Of a DNA stretch of 64,000 nucleotides, positions 44,822 to 56,253 are shown one piece after another (positions within the stretch are counted from its first letter, which is position 1; each line of letters opens with the position of its first letter). This DNA is from Symbiodinium microadriaticum (Eukaryota; Sar; Dinophyceae; Suessiales; Symbiodiniaceae), in contig LSRX01000353.1 in NCBI GenBank assembly GCA_001939145.1, positions 353,330 to 417,329 of the forward strand, in the 5' to 3' direction. A program made the position numbers and the translations under genes. Below the pieces are notes generated by a model. The model did not search any database and was not told the DNA's origin. It worked only from the letters and a program-made list of their open reading frames with translations.

Positions 44822-45007
44822 CCCATAGTCAGTCATAATCACTTATAGCCCCAATTCAGGTACTTATAACTTATAACTGTACTTGCTACTGTTGATGATA
44901 TAAATCCTGCATTACCTTAAGGGCCAAAAAAACTGTGGGAATTATGGTATGTTCCTTACTATGAGTAATGCAGGATTCATATCATCAACCGTATAAGTCC
45001 CATGTCA
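44822..45007. mobile_element. Inverted-repeat element family D, copy 3, split by family A
   Basis: The left part, CACTTATAGCCCCAATTCAG to CTTATAACTGTACTTGC, matches the right half of copy 1; the remaining end ATAAGTCCCATG lies after the inserted family A copy. Confidence 0.65.
44891..44989. mobile_element. Inverted-repeat element family A, copy 2, nested
   Basis: About 99 bp; ends GTTGATGATATAAATCCTGC and its reverse complement. It sits inside a family D element (44822-45007). Confidence 0.85.
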
Positions 45008-45404
45008 AACAGCTGCAGAGCTCCTAACCCCCCCCCAAAAAAAAAATCCCACCCCCTGAACCGCGTGCAGGCACTCTCCCTGCGCCCCAGGAGGCCAAGA
45101 GGTAGCCACAGCTTTTCGCAGTCGCCTCCGACTTTAATCCAATTAAAGGGGTTTTTTGGTTGCAGAAGAGGCTTCAGGAGCAATTTATGATGCGTTTCGG
45201 GGTTTAAGGGGTAGGGCTTCCGGGAATAGCAAGGGTCTGTGCCTGTTTCAGGGTAGCAGGAGGCCAGTCCATGGGAGAATCTTGGGCTTTCGCGGCTTGG
45301 AGCTTGCAGCCGAAGGACCTGCTCATGGTGTTGGGCAGTGGCATGCACCAACCTCAGACTCAGTATAGGGTGTAGGGCGTTTAGCGCTTAGGGTTTAGGG
45401 TTGG

Positions 45405-46637
45405 CTTAACTAGCCCAAAGCCCATCCGAAGGCTCTTGCCCCTTCGTCTGCTTGTAAGCCTTCCGATCTCTCGTTTCCCTTATCTGGTGGATCAAGACTT
45501 CCTTGTAGGGTGATGCGCTGACCTACGAGACTGCTGTGAGGCATACAAGCTTACTGTACAGTAACCTGGCCGGGTTTGGGAACGTGTGGGACCTGCATTG
45601 AAGTCATAAGCATTGGCTGCTCATGTCGCTGTTGCCACGAGCTTAGCTGCCCTGGGCGTGTTGCCATTCGTACTGTTTCCAGCGATGCCGCCTGGCTTCC
45701 TTCGTTTCTACGGTTTCGACACACCTAAGCTCTGAAACCCTAAACTTTGCCCTAAACTGCTAAAACTTAAGTTGCACTCCAGACAATTGAAGGATGAAGG
45801 GCTCGCCTGATCTCCGGCTGTTGATCATAACCAGGCGAACCCTAACGGTCGATGCTGAGCGACGCCGCGGTCCATGGTTGCTTCACCATGAGCCATGGCT
45901 TCTGCTTCAATGTCGTGGAGGGTTAGGGTTTAAAGCGGGCCTAGGGCTCGAAGCTTGAACTCCATGCATGTCTTGACTCCCTTTGGAGCCCTGACCTTGC
46001 AAAGTCTTGCTAGCTCACAGCTGGTGCCGAGCTGGGCTCATGGCCCATAACCTACTAACTACTAACTAACTACTACTAACTGCTACTAACTACTACTAAC
46101 TACTACTAACTACTACTAACTACTATACTAACTACTACTGACTACTGCCACTGCCACCATCCTTCACCAAGTGTTGTTTCTTCCTGCTGCTTTTTAAGAG
46201 CCTGTGCCCCCTGGCTTACGGAGCTTCTGCGTGGCTTTCGAGCCTGCAGCTGCGGAGCCTGAGAGGAAGGTAACACAATACCAATAATAGTACTAATAAT
46301 AAAAAAATACCAAATAATAATAGTAATATAGTAATAACTATAGTAGTAACAGTAATAATAATACTAATAATTGAAATAATGTGCGATCAGAGGGTGCCTG
46401 TCTTCTGCTGTGAACTACAAGCAGGGTCCCACCATCCCTGCTAATTTAGGCCCTAACTTCACCAGGCGTAGCTGTGTAGATGCAGTGATCTTTGGTGTTC
46501 CAGGTGTCGCTGGCACCTTTGTGTTTTGATGTAGCTAGAGGGGAGAAGGATGGTATCATAATCCCTGAACCAAAAAACCCTAAACCCAAGTACGTACCAG
46601 TGTCACAATCCTAGCCGGAACGAGTCATGCTTTCATC
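45405..46637. other. No gene seen
   Basis: No long open frame. It holds a (CTA-ACTA)n tract at 46045-46145 and AAT-rich sequence at 46270-46370. Confidence 0.6.
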
Positions 46638-47178
46638 ATGAGAGCAGCTGTACTACTCATTTCCGGTGGCATCATCACAAGCCATTCTCACACCCTCTCA
46701 CACCTGCCCCCTCCCCCCCACCTCGCGCATCGACGTGACCCTTCTGCTATACTTACAAAGACTCGGAACGAAAGCAAAACAGGGGCCGTGATAATTAGGA
46801 TTAGGGCTTTGGGGGTATCTTCGTTCTGGTTCTGGAACCCTAAAGCGGCCGAAACCGAACCCGCAAAGTGCTCTCGCCAGCGCCACCCACGAACTCGGAG
46901 CCGACAAGTCACGGCTCGCAACTCGCACGCTGCGACGCCTGCTCTGCAAAAGTCAGGGGCCTTAAGAGTTAGAGTAGGGTTTGGTTGTATGTCGTACTTA
47001 AGTATATAAGGGGGCGAGAAGGGAATTCTATTGCTAATTACTCCGACCACTTCCTTTGGGGCCCTCTGGAGCAAAGGGACCAGTGACATTCAGAGACAAG
47101 GGGTTTTGGGCTCGGGACTCTTGGAGCGCAGGAAAGAATGGTTCGAACAAATGTGGTTTAGGGGTCTAATATCCCCAG

Positions 47179-47277
47179 CAGTATGTTGGGGACGAAAAGA
47201 GAGTACTGTGACCTGGATTGGGCTGGCATTTGAGATCTCGGAGGTTCCAAATCGTGTGTTTGGCGGCCTTCTGGTTG
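47179..47277 (+). CDS. Candidate exon, unknown
   Basis: A 99-nt exon between acceptor CTAATATCCCCAG and donor GGTTG/GTAAGCC, reading STVTWIGLAFEISEVPNRVF. The wider frame (47031-47513) is 160 codons. A purine-rich frame MVKDTLEAPSRN... (47336-47665) overlaps it. Confidence 0.3.
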
Positions 47278-47831
47278 GTAAGCCACCTGGCGCCTCGAAG
47301 AAACTTCGATCTCAGCCCCTTAATGAGCTGGGATCATGGTCAAAGACACCCTTGAAGCGCCGAGCAGAAACCCAAGTCTCTTTCAGCTTTCCGCCTTGGG
47401 GCTGTCTGAGGTGGGTTTCTCGAAACTTGGCCGGTGTAGGAGAAGCAAGTCCAAAAGTTCAACATCACAGAAGGACTCGCGGAAGGAGACGAACGGAAGA
47501 AGAAAAGGAATGACGGGCATCAATGAAGGAACCAAGCAGGGAGGAAGAAAAGGAAGGGAGGACGGAGGACAGCAGCGTGGACACGGGAGGCAGATCTTCC
47601 CCTTCTCCCTTCCTGCTTCCCTTCATTCGTCTTTAATTGGGGGCAGGACGGCAATTTGTTGCTGACACTTGTCTAAGTTGCTGATGACCCTAAGTCTTAA
47701 GCCTTTGTGTGACCTCTCTCGGCTTCTCATTTAATTATGCCCACGACACCTGCCTCCTGCCAACTGAAACACGTCAAAAGCTTGAATTGGACCCCGAAGT
47801 ATCTGTTGCTCATGGCGTGTGGATGCTTCAC

Positions 47832-47931
47832 CTGGGCATGGCCACGAGCCTCCGCTTGGCAGGCGGTGGGGTGGCCTCCGCCTGAGAGGTAGGCAGCTTC
47901 GGGGATTCCAAAAGAGGAAGCTACATGCAGC
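47832..47931 (-). CDS. Candidate exon, unknown
   Basis: A 100-nt exon between acceptor TTCGAGCTGTTTTGCAG and donor GCCCAG/GTGAAGC. It reads LHVASSFGIPEAAYLSGGGH followed by PTACQAEARGHAQ. Third positions are about 65-70% G or C. The Ala/Gly pattern hints at a helical repeat but I cannot name it. Confidence 0.45.
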
Positions 47932-48165
47932 CTGCAAAACAGCTCGAACCCAAGAAATCCTACAGAACCCTCATTATATACACTTGGAATGATGAGAGCC
48001 TGCTCAAACCCCCAACAAGGAAGCCCTTAGTAGTTGCGGTTCCTTTCGGGATTCCGAAGTTCGGAGCCTTATAACAGAAGACCCCACCTCCTCCTTCGGG
48101 ACGGGTCTCGGCAAGCATCCGAGCTCACGCCTGGCTTCGCAGAGCTTGAGCTCTTAAGGTTGAGG

Positions 48166-48264
48166 GTCTACCCATAGGCCCCTAAGTAGTTCCTTTTTGG
48201 GAGTACCTTATCGGATTCTAAATATAAGCCACAAAAAGGACCCTACCTAGGGGCCTATGGGTAG
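48166..48264. mobile_element. Inverted-repeat element family B, copy 2
   Basis: 99 bp, same orientation as copy 1. Arms CTACCCATAGGCCCCTA and reverse complement. It starts GTCTACCC and ends GGGTAG. Confidence 0.85.
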
Positions 48265-48658
48265 GCTCGACTAATTAAGCTCATTTTCTAGGGCCCCCGG
48301 AGCGGTCTTCATCTGCTCTCCGTAGCCAGCTGTTGGAAGAATGGCCAAAGGAGCCGGAAACGAAGTAAGTCTAGGGTTAAGGGTTTAGGGTTTAGATGCC
48401 AATAATTGAAATGTTCAGACGTGAGTCTAGCTTTCATCGGATGGACTAGACGAAGCTGCTGAAAAGTCGTTTAGTGCTCTGCGGGATCCGAGCCTCGCAT
48501 CCGCAGACCACTTCAACAGGCGTTCTCGACTCGAGGCTTCATGGCCTCCCACAAGCGAACTGGGGGTGTCAGTTTTGAGGTATTTTGTACTATGAGTATA
48601 ACAGGAAGCCCAAAGTAGCAGTGGTACTTATTTCGGCCCTCTCTTTTTATATATAGAA

Positions 48659-48694
<36 letters not shown>

Positions 48695-48831
48695 CCTGAA
48701 AATCAAGCCCGAAACTCCAAGGAACACCGGAAGACCGGAAGAAAGGCCTGCCTCCCACCTCCATCGAGCCCGAGAAAGACCCTGAGTGGGGAGGTGGAGC
48801 CTTGGTCCTTGGCCTTTTATAATATTGCAAA

Positions 48832-48922
48832 AGATATCATACTATAAAAGAGTATAAGATATCATACTATAACAGAGTATCCGATAACATACTATAATAG
48901 AGTTATACGATGTCACACTGAA
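48832..48922. repeat. Degenerate 26-bp tandem repeat
   Basis: Three and a half AT-rich units of AGATATCATACTATAANAGA type. Confidence 0.75.
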
Positions 48923-49442
48923 AATCTAGGATAATACTATACTTTTCCCTTGGGAACATTGAAGCCTTGGCTTTGGCTGCTGCTCCTTACTTTCTTAGGC
49001 TTCGGAACGCTGTCGCCATCGCCTCTGCGGCCGAACATTCGGTCTATGTTAAGATATAGTAGGGTTTAGGGTGTAGGGTATTAGTCCCAAAGCTCGGAGG
49101 CTTCATCGGGTTGCCGATAAGACAAAGGCCAAGGCAGCAAGTCAGACGAGGCTGGTTGTCAGCACCCAGGAAGGCCTTCATCACATTACATGTTATTTGG
49201 GACCCCATTACATGTTATTGTAATTATAGTACATACCTTATACTCAACTTTATTACTGTCCCTCACTGATGTTCGAAGCAAGATCCGCTCAGACCGAATA
49301 GATGAAGGCAATGGCAAACCCACTATGCCCTGGAAAGTCTGCTGACTCTCCAACCACATTATTTCTGATCTTCAGAAAGCATAGCAGTCTGCACCTGGTT
49401 GGGCCTTCGGCCATAGCACCAAGCGGAGCCTGACGAGAGCAG

Positions 49443-49622
49443 CTAAAGCTCGCAAAATCTGAGGTGTGGTTTCAATATGAACCTGCTTCGCTGCGTAAAG
49501 AATACATCATCCACAGCCAGCCAGGTGTGCAAGCAACGGATCTTTGAGGATGATGGGCTGAAGTGTCTCTCGTGCAAGAAGACCGTGTTGAGGTTGTTTC
49601 CTGCATCCCACTGTGTGTGCAT
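49443..49622 (-). CDS. Candidate ATG-to-stop frame, unknown
   Basis: 59 residues, MHTQWDAGNNLNTVFLHERH, ending RSRFILKPHLRFCEL. A plus-strand frame (49477-49692) with a CLSC motif overlaps and is an alternative. Confidence 0.25.
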   Translation of the reverse strand: MHTQWDAGNNLNTVFLHERHFSPSSSKIRCLHTWLAVDDVFFTQRSRFILKPHLRFCEL

Positions 49623-49762
49623 TTGGGCACAAGGTTTTCTGGAGCTTTGCCGGGGGGCGATCTCGAACGCATGCTCCTGTGTTGATATGTAGATCCCCTG
49701 CTCTGACTACACTACAACGTACCCTGACAATCCTAATCTAACGACAAGAGGCTCCTACCCGT

Positions 49763-50017
49763 GTGCTTTCAAGCGTGCCAGCCTGGTGGAACTGTCAGGC
49801 TCTTGGCCCTCGTCAGCCTTGCAGGTTTCAGGTTTCTGACAGACTGCACTTCAAGAGCTTCTTCTGCTTAACGCGTCAAGGTCTGAATATCTCTTGGGCT
49901 GCTACACATGGATCGCCTTGTAGATTCAAAGTTCTGGCTGTTACAGTATCGGGTTCATCGAAGATCCACAGCGGAACGCTCCATCTCTCTGCATCACAAC
50001 TGTTGACAGCCCTGTGA
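49763..50017 (+). CDS. Candidate coding stretch, unknown
   Basis: An 84-codon frame including SDRLHFKSFFCLTRQGLNIS and a Ser/Thr-rich end. There are no firm splice signals. Confidence 0.25.
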   Translation: MLSSVPAWWNCQALGPRQPCRFQVSDRLHFKSFFCLTRQGLNISWAATHGSPCRFKVLAVTVSGSSKIHSGTLHLSASQLLTAL

Positions 50018-50139
50018 CTCTATGACTATGTTTGCTACTGCAAATGGCCGTCAGCAGCAGTGTCTGCATCGGCGCCACGCCTCAACAATCGCGTACTCGT
50101 GCTAATCATTACGCTCATGTCGTAGCCAAGACCCGTCGC

Positions 50140-50609
50140 ACACCTCCACCGTCACTACCACCACCGCCGCCGCAAGCACCGGCACCACCAGCCCCACCGC
50201 CGCTATACACCACAACCAACAACACCAACACCAAAACCAACACCAACAGCAACACCGAACACTAACACAATCATGATCATCAACATCACTATCATCAGCA
50301 TCGTCATCATCCTCATCACCAACTTCGTCATCCTCACCACCATCATCAGCCTCATCATCATCACCGTCGTCATCATCACCATCCTCCGCATCATCGTCAT
50401 CGTGATCGCCATCACCCGCGTCATCATCATCTTCTTCGCCAGTGCTAACACCGGCACTATCATTAACAGCATGCATGTCTTCATATTCACTTCTTGATCA
50501 TCATCGTCATTATGACCACCACCAAAACAGCATTATTGTTGCCATCAGCGGAGGAAGCATCATCACCAGCAGCAGTCGCAACAGCATCGTCATCAGTACC
50601 CAGCACCAC

Positions 50610-50646
<37 letters not shown>

Positions 50647-50950
50647 GTCACCATCATCAACAACAACATCATCATCGCCGTCATCAACATCATCATCGTC
50701 ATCATCAACATCGTCTTCATCTTCGACATCACAATCGTCATCGTCATCATCTTCATTTTCAGCATCATCATCACCATCATCATCATCATCATAATCATGA
50801 CCATCATCATCATCATCATCATCAGCATCACCGTCATCATCGTCACCAACCACCATCGTCGTCATTATCATCACAACCATCATCGTCATCCTCCTCATCA
50901 TCACCTTCATCACCATAACCATCATCATCGCCATCATCATCCAACCATCA
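50140..50950. repeat. Long CAT/CAC trinucleotide tract
   Basis: About 800 bp mostly of CAT, CAC, CGT, CAA triplets; long open frames in all six frames here are artefacts of the repeat. Confidence 0.95.
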
Positions 50951-51296
50951 CCGCCACGATCATCAAGTCGATTTTCGAAAACCTGCACACCCGCAGCTTA
51001 AGGCGAATTGCCACCAGACGCAAAACAGCGGTCCAATGGGTTCCGAGGCAACATGTTTGCAGCCAGGCTCGCAGAGCTTCACTTCCGAACACACTTCTTA
51101 AACCCCATGCCAGTCCGTCACCCGTCACCCCAAAACTTGCTTCTGTAAGAGAAACGGCATGCATGCGGTTGATTGTGATGGGAAGTCTGGGAACCGGATT
51201 GACTTGAAACCACAGTGGTGACCAGTGGCCAGTAATTGTCTGCGAAGACACAAAAACTTCAACACTTGTGATGCTACAGCAACAGCGACTATCCAA
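50937..51296 (-). CDS. Open frame next to the CAT repeat, unknown
   Basis: A 119-codon frame including PVPRLPITINRMHAVSLTEA and SVFGSEALRAWLQTCCLGTH. Plus frames overlap from 51225. Confidence 0.3.
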   Translation of the reverse strand: MDSRCCCSITSVEVFVSSQTITGHWSPLWFQVNPVPRLPITINRMHAVSLTEASFGVTGDGLAWGLRSVFGSEALRAWLQTCCLGTHWTAVLRLVAIRLKLRVCRFSKIDLMIVAVMVG

Positions 51297-51545
51297 CGAC
51301 TGACCATTGCAACCGACGCAAACCCTCTGCTTTCCTGCTGCTTAGGCTTCCGCAACGTCGGTAACTACGTATGCAAATACTCCAATCACAAACATGAAGT
51401 CGGAAAGCTTATCTGTACTTCGACTGCGGCCTTTCAAAAGAGATCATTGTCCCAGTCGCAGAGCAGAGGCGGGGGGCCTGGCTAAGCCCTTTGGGCAACA
51501 GCCGCCCGGACTCTGCGAAGCCCCAGAAGGTTCGTTTGTGTCTGC

Positions 51546-51890
51546 GTGATTAGAGGATGCGGGGAGGAGATAGAAAACAAAATCAAAGTAGGGTCATCAG
51601 TCAGACAACCCCAAGTCCACCAAGGTAGCACATTTTGCACTCTTCGCCACATGCCGAAACCCTTCAGCAAACAGAGATCTCGAGACCACACCGACACCGA
51701 AGAGCACAGGACGATGGCAGGAGCAGGAATTCCATCCGGAAACATCCGAAAGCACACACGGCACTATGGCGGGAGCGAAAGTCTTTGGATTTCACAACTT
51801 CATCCTTGCAATCTTTTGGCCTTGGAATACGTCGTCGGCACCTACGGTGGAACTTCATTGAGGCTACAAACCGTAGAGACCTCGGCTTAA
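51546..51890 (+). CDS. Candidate coding stretch, charged, unknown
   Basis: A 114-codon frame with CGEEIENKIKVGSSVRQPQV and RSRDHTDTEEHRTMAGAGIP, coding-like in charge balance. Minus frames overlap at both ends. Confidence 0.3.
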   Translation: MIRGCGEEIENKIKVGSSVRQPQVHQGSTFCTLRHMPKPFSKQRSRDHTDTEEHRTMAGAGIPSGNIRKHTRHYGGSESLWISQLHPCNLLALEYVVGTYGGTSLRLQTVETSA

Positions 51891-52002
51891 GACCAGGCAA
51901 ATTTGGCCGATACCAAAGCAAAGGATCCTAAGTCCTCGGTAGCTATGTGGGGGGAAACATTCACTAGTAATAGTCCCTAATACTAATACAGTGAAGAAAG
52001 AC

Positions 52003-52359
52003 TCAGGGTGCTGCAGAGCATCTCCGAGGCTGATAGTTTGCCAAGCCGCGATGTTTGCATCTAGAGATAAGGTTCGGGGTTTCAGAATTGGGGATCTGGT
52101 ATTGCATTCTGGGTTCGGGCTTTAGATTTTGGGGGCTACGCCGTGGAGATTTTGACTCTTCCGGTTGAAGGTCCATCAGCCTTCCGGGATGGCTTCTGAA
52201 ATGCGACGCCGGGTCTGACCTGAGGGCTGAATTATAGGCAGTGTCGGTGGAACCCAAAACCCCCACATTCCAGTGCATTCGGGCCCATGAAAGAAGCCAA
52301 CAAAGACTGAAGATTTGAGAGGGTGTCGTACTTAACCGACAACGGCGAGAGTCGAACAC
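52003..52359 (-). CDS. 118-residue ATG-to-stop frame, unknown
   Basis: Starts MFDSRRCRLSTTPSQIFSLC and includes TDTAYNSALRSDPASHF. The 3' half is Pro/Asn/Gln-rich. It is complete from ATG to TGA but has no recognised domain. Confidence 0.35.
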   Translation of the reverse strand: MFDSRRCRLSTTPSQIFSLCWLLSWARMHWNVGVLGSTDTAYNSALRSDPASHFRSHPGRLMDLQPEESKSPRRSPQNLKPEPRMQYQIPNSETPNLISRCKHRGLANYQPRRCSAAP

Positions 52360-52439
52360 TGAGGGTTTTGGATTCCCTAGCTACTGTAATTCGTCTGGCC
52401 AACAGCCAGCTACTGTAATTCTTTTGCCAACAGGGCGGA

Positions 52440-52655
52440 TCAGCGAGCCGGCAGAATGGTTTCCATTCTGCTGCAAAACAAGCACAACGACAGCACCAAG
52501 TTCCAGCACAGGAAGTGCTTAATCACATCCTTGTGACGTAGAAGCTGAAAATAATTAATCAGCATCCCCCCTACCTTTACGAACTTTCCACGACTTTCCC
52601 TTATCTGAGGTGGATTCTTCTTCCCGAAAATACTGACACTTGCTGGACCAGGCAT
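52440..52655 (-). CDS. 71-residue ATG-to-stop frame, unknown
   Basis: MPGPASVSIFGKKNPPQIRE, then a segment LINYFQLLRHKDVIKHFLCW and a Leu/Cys-rich stretch before TGA. Composition is convincing. It lies just downstream of another candidate terminal exon on the same strand. Confidence 0.4.
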   Translation of the reverse strand: MPGPASVSIFGKKNPPQIRESRGKFVKVGGMLINYFQLLRHKDVIKHFLCWNLVLSLCLFCSRMETILPAR

Positions 52656-52836
52656 ACCCTAAAGCCGCTTGACCGACGCACGTCCAACTAATTATGCGAC
52701 TTCTACCAGTCTAGGACAGGAGGCATTCGGATGGCCTACCCCGCGAAAGGCACTGCTGTGCAGATAGTTGCTGATAGCAGCCCACACAGTGACAGACATA
52801 CGAAGTTAGATCCCTGGGCTCGCGCGATTCGCCCAC

Positions 52837-52986
52837 CTACTTGAAGAGCTGTGCCATGGTGGACTCAGAGAAATTGTGGGGGATTTCGGTGCCCAGCTTG
52901 CTGTTAAGCTTGCGCCACCACAATGCCTTAGCCGGTTGCACGCCGAGGGATTTGCAGTCCGCAAGGTATGAAGGGCACAATTTCAT
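52837..52986 (-). CDS. Candidate terminal exon, unknown
   Basis: Reads LADCKSLGVQPAKALWWRKL then NSKLGTEIPHNFSESTMAQL and FK before TAG. About three quarters of third positions are G or C, well above the local base make-up. An ATG opens the frame at 52986, but the frame continues upstream over a perfect-looking donor (CAACGAG/GTGAGTATG), so the true 5' edge is uncertain. Confidence 0.5.
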   Translation of the reverse strand: MKLCPSYLADCKSLGVQPAKALWWRKLNSKLGTEIPHNFSESTMAQLFK

Positions 52987-53064
52987 ACTCACCTCGTTGC
53001 ACGAGCTGGGGAGTACATCAGGTACTTCCTATTCCTTGTCTTTTACCGATAAACCGTCGCAAAT

Positions 53065-53313
53065 TCAATGACTGGGATCACGAATCGAGGGCACGTTCGA
53101 ACCTGGCACAGGCAACCCGGTCGAACTGCCGACAAGCGCGGTGGGCACACCACATTTCCCTGGAATGACATCCGAAGTCAAGATCACATCTCCATTACGC
53201 CAAAACCCTAAACACAAAGTCCCACATGTGAAGCTCCAACTCCGAAGCTTGGTGCAGCTCGTGTCACTGAAGCTTTCGGCGTTCTCTTCCTGAGCTGTCG
53301 CAAAGCGATCCAA
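53065..53313 (-). CDS. 82-residue ATG-to-stop frame, unknown
   Basis: MDRFATAQEENAESFSDTSC, then WSFTCGTLCLGFWRNGDVIL and a Gly/Pro/Ser-rich end. It may be the exon upstream of 52837-52986. A second minus frame is open through the same place. Confidence 0.4.
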   Translation of the reverse strand: MDRFATAQEENAESFSDTSCTKLRSWSFTCGTLCLGFWRNGDVILTSDVIPGKCGVPTALVGSSTGLPVPGSNVPSIRDPSH

Positions 53314-53419
53314 TGGATTTGCGCATGTGTTGGTTCGGGGTTTGGACTCTCAAATGTCGATTGGGGAGGATTCTCGAGGTTGCTGGCCTGAAGCGGGCCT
53401 CGTGATCTAGAACATAGTA

Positions 53420-53590
53420 GGTGGTGGTGGTGGTGGTGGTGGTGGTGGTGGTGGTGGTGGTGGTGGTGGTGGTGGTGGTAGTAGTCGCAGCAGTAGTACA
53501 GTAGGGGAAGCAGGAGAAGTAGCAGTAGCGGAGGAGGAACAGCAGCAGCAGGACTAGTCGTCGTCGTAATCGGCGTCGTAGTACTGCCGG
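53420..53590. repeat. (GGT)n then mixed trinucleotides
   Basis: Twenty uninterrupted GGT units followed by AGT/AGC/GTC triplets. Confidence 0.95.
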
Positions 53591-54529
53591 TGCTTGTACT
53601 GGTATTGGTACTAATTAGTACCAATCTTACGACGACTCCTGATGCTGGTGCAGCTGCTGCAGCTACTGCAACTGCTACTCAAACCATTGCGGGAGCGACT
53701 GCTGCCACCACCGTTAATTTAGCTGTGCAGTCACTGGTCAGCACTCGATCACTCAATAGCACTGCAACATTTTGAATACTACTCTTCTCACTGACAACTG
53801 CTATCTCTCCCTGGGCATTGTCTTCCCAGCAGCTGGGTGCCAAAGTCAACGTAAGTCAGCCCAAACCTGGGTGAAGGACGTGTGAGATGGATCCAGCGAG
53901 ACCCCGAGGCCCAACTCTTCACAAAGGCCGTTACATTGAAGCGCTAACACCCGTGACAACACTATCTCACTCTTTGAACCCGTTACCTCATGACCTTTTT
54001 CAACCTCTAGCAGACTCTAGCACCCTAAAATCGCCCCCCTCCCACACCAACATCCACTCATGTCGGTGAGTAGCTGCTGAAGAGCTGTCAGGGTTTGCTC
54101 GGGACTTCGGCAAGATGGGGTACAGGGTTGAGGATTGAGGGTTCAGACTGGCTTACACGTGCGCGCGTTGTCATACTTGGACAACAACCCTCACATGTCA
54201 ACCAAAACACATAATTTCATTGACTGGAACTCAAGCTTGAACTGAATGCCCTAGAAAACACTTCACACTGTCAGACCCGTGTGTTCAGATGTCATCTCCG
54301 CGAACTCTGAACTGCTTCGCTGCCGGCTTCTTATTGATCTAAAAGTCTTGCCATTACGACGATGGTTTTCCACGCTGCGAGGATCTAGAGTGCGAGTTGT
54401 CAGTTAAATGGTGGCACAGCCGAGGGCATTTATCGCCAATGCTTTAACCGGGTGGTGTTGCTGACTCCTGGCTGGTGCTGATGGTGACTATGATGCTGAT
54501 GGTGACGATGATGAGCCGTGATCTTGCAG

Positions 54530-55001
54530 AGCCCGACTGTTGATGAGTCATTCTTTACTGCACTTGATGGGCCCTCAGGAACTAATTATGCAGTGCCAGG
54601 ACAGATAATCTGCACCATTGACTTGGAGTTGATATCGCCGCATCCGGGCGTGTCTGTTCAGACCCTGCATGAAGCCTTCCTATCCGCGCCTTTAGAAAAG
54701 GATCTTGCGGTATATTCTAACATGAGTATACAGGGCTATAAGGGATTCTATACCACAAGTTCCCGTCGCAACCTCGCGCACCTTGACTTCAACAGGACAA
54801 GCCACCTCCGAGAGTAGCCGTCTGCCCACTCAAAGTTGTCCAGCAGCGACCACACAACGTATCCTGAAACACAAGCCCCTGAAATCCCATGCTTGCACTT
54901 CGTGTGGTCCCAATCCTCTAGTATGGCAGCTCGTTGACAACCAAAGCCGCGCAGCGCGGTTGAACGGCAAAGAAGGTCACTGTGCTGCAGGAGTCCTCTA
55001 G
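54530..55001 (+). CDS. Two-exon candidate gene 3' end, unknown
   Basis: Exon 54530-54725 follows acceptor GTGATCTTGCAG and reads [20 protein letters not shown] and [20 protein letters not shown]. Donor ATGA/GTATACAG and acceptor AAGTTGTCCAG (118-nt intron) join it in phase to exon 54844-55001, which reads [20 protein letters not shown] and ends in TAG. Lengths and phases agree exactly (196 and 158 nt). The family is unknown. It would be a rare plus-strand gene here. Confidence 0.4.
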
Positions 55002-55019
55002 GAAACCGTCCTCAACCAC

Positions 55020-56033
55020 ACGCCACAAGCACCCAACCCGTCAATCCAGGGCCCTAGAAGCCATTAGCATCATCGGCCAACCCTAGACCGACCCCAAACA
55101 TGGCTTCGGCTTCTCATCGGGAGCCTTGGACTGGAATGCCTTCCTCCACAGCTTCGGCTACTTTGGCGAGGTAGTCGCGGAAGAACCTTGAAATAATGAT
55201 GAAAGAGGGCTAGGTGTTTGAATGACAGTCACATACTCCCTCCTGTTTGCCGGAAGACAACGAGTTAGAGCTTTTGGCGCACGACCCCCACCACAACTAG
55301 CATCACCACGACCATCACCACCACCATATCGCGACTGTTCAACCGAGTATCAAGTATGGCCAATAAGATTCTGGTCCAAATTTGGCAAGTGTTGAGTATT
55401 CGCTGCAATTGTTGTTGCTGTTGCTGCTAGAGCGCATGAGGATGGCAAAGGTGTTGCACCTGTGCTGCTACTGATGCTGCTAAGGTCATCACCAACATCA
55501 GCAGTACGCGTGGCCTTTAAAACCGAGCATCAGCCGATCAGCCAATCAACCCTAAACCCTCAACCCCTGACCCCGCAACCCTAAACCCTGAACCCCTAAA
55601 ATCCCGAAACCCTAAACCCCGAAACCCTAAACCCCTAAACCCAAACCCTAAACCCGGCCACCCGATCCGGCTGATCGGCTGATGCGCAGTTCGGAAACGC
55701 ACTTCACGAGCACAATGAACATCAGGGTCACGCTTACATCAGTGCTACACTCCTCTTCATCATCTTCATGACCATCATCATCCTCACCCTCCCCCACCCA
55801 AACTCACTGATATCGGCGGCAACAGCAACAACCGACCGACCGGCCTACCGGCTTCCGCCCACCTGCAGACCGACCAACAAAACAGGAGCACAAGCAAGCA
55901 AGCGAGAGCAAAAAGCAAACAAGAGCCAAAACCAAACACGGAACAACAGCATCATCACCACCATCATGTCATCGCCGTCATAACAGCAACTGGATCATCC
56001 TCATGGTCATGAGGTGCATTGTCACCACCGTCC
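55020..56033. other. No gene seen
   Basis: Contains the telomere-like element at 55527-55685 and CAT-rich sequence; no supported exon. Confidence 0.55.
55527..55685. repeat. Telomere-like tract inside a perfect 17-bp inverted repeat
   Basis: CCCTAAA units at about 55549-55655, flanked by GCATCAGCCGATCAGCC at 55527-55543 and its exact reverse complement at 55669-55685. Confidence 0.9.
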
Positions 56034-56130
56034 CATCATCATCGTCGTCGTCATCGTCATCGTCATCGTCATCACCATCACCATCATCATCGTCATCATC
56101 CTCATCATCATCATCACCGCGTCAGTACCA
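56034..56130. repeat. CAT/CGT trinucleotide tract
   Basis: Just beyond the 3' end of the GH1 region. Confidence 0.9.
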
Positions 56131-56253
56131 CCATAATATCACATCACATCTCGTCAGATCACACATCCTCATCCCAAACACCGACACCAATAAGATCCTC
56201 ACAAGCATCATCGCCAACAACAACAGCACCATCGTCGCCACGATGTTAACCAA

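Noticed and set aside
50273-51000. Poly-Ile, poly-His and poly-Met frames
   Set aside because: All six frames are open because of the CAT-type repeat.
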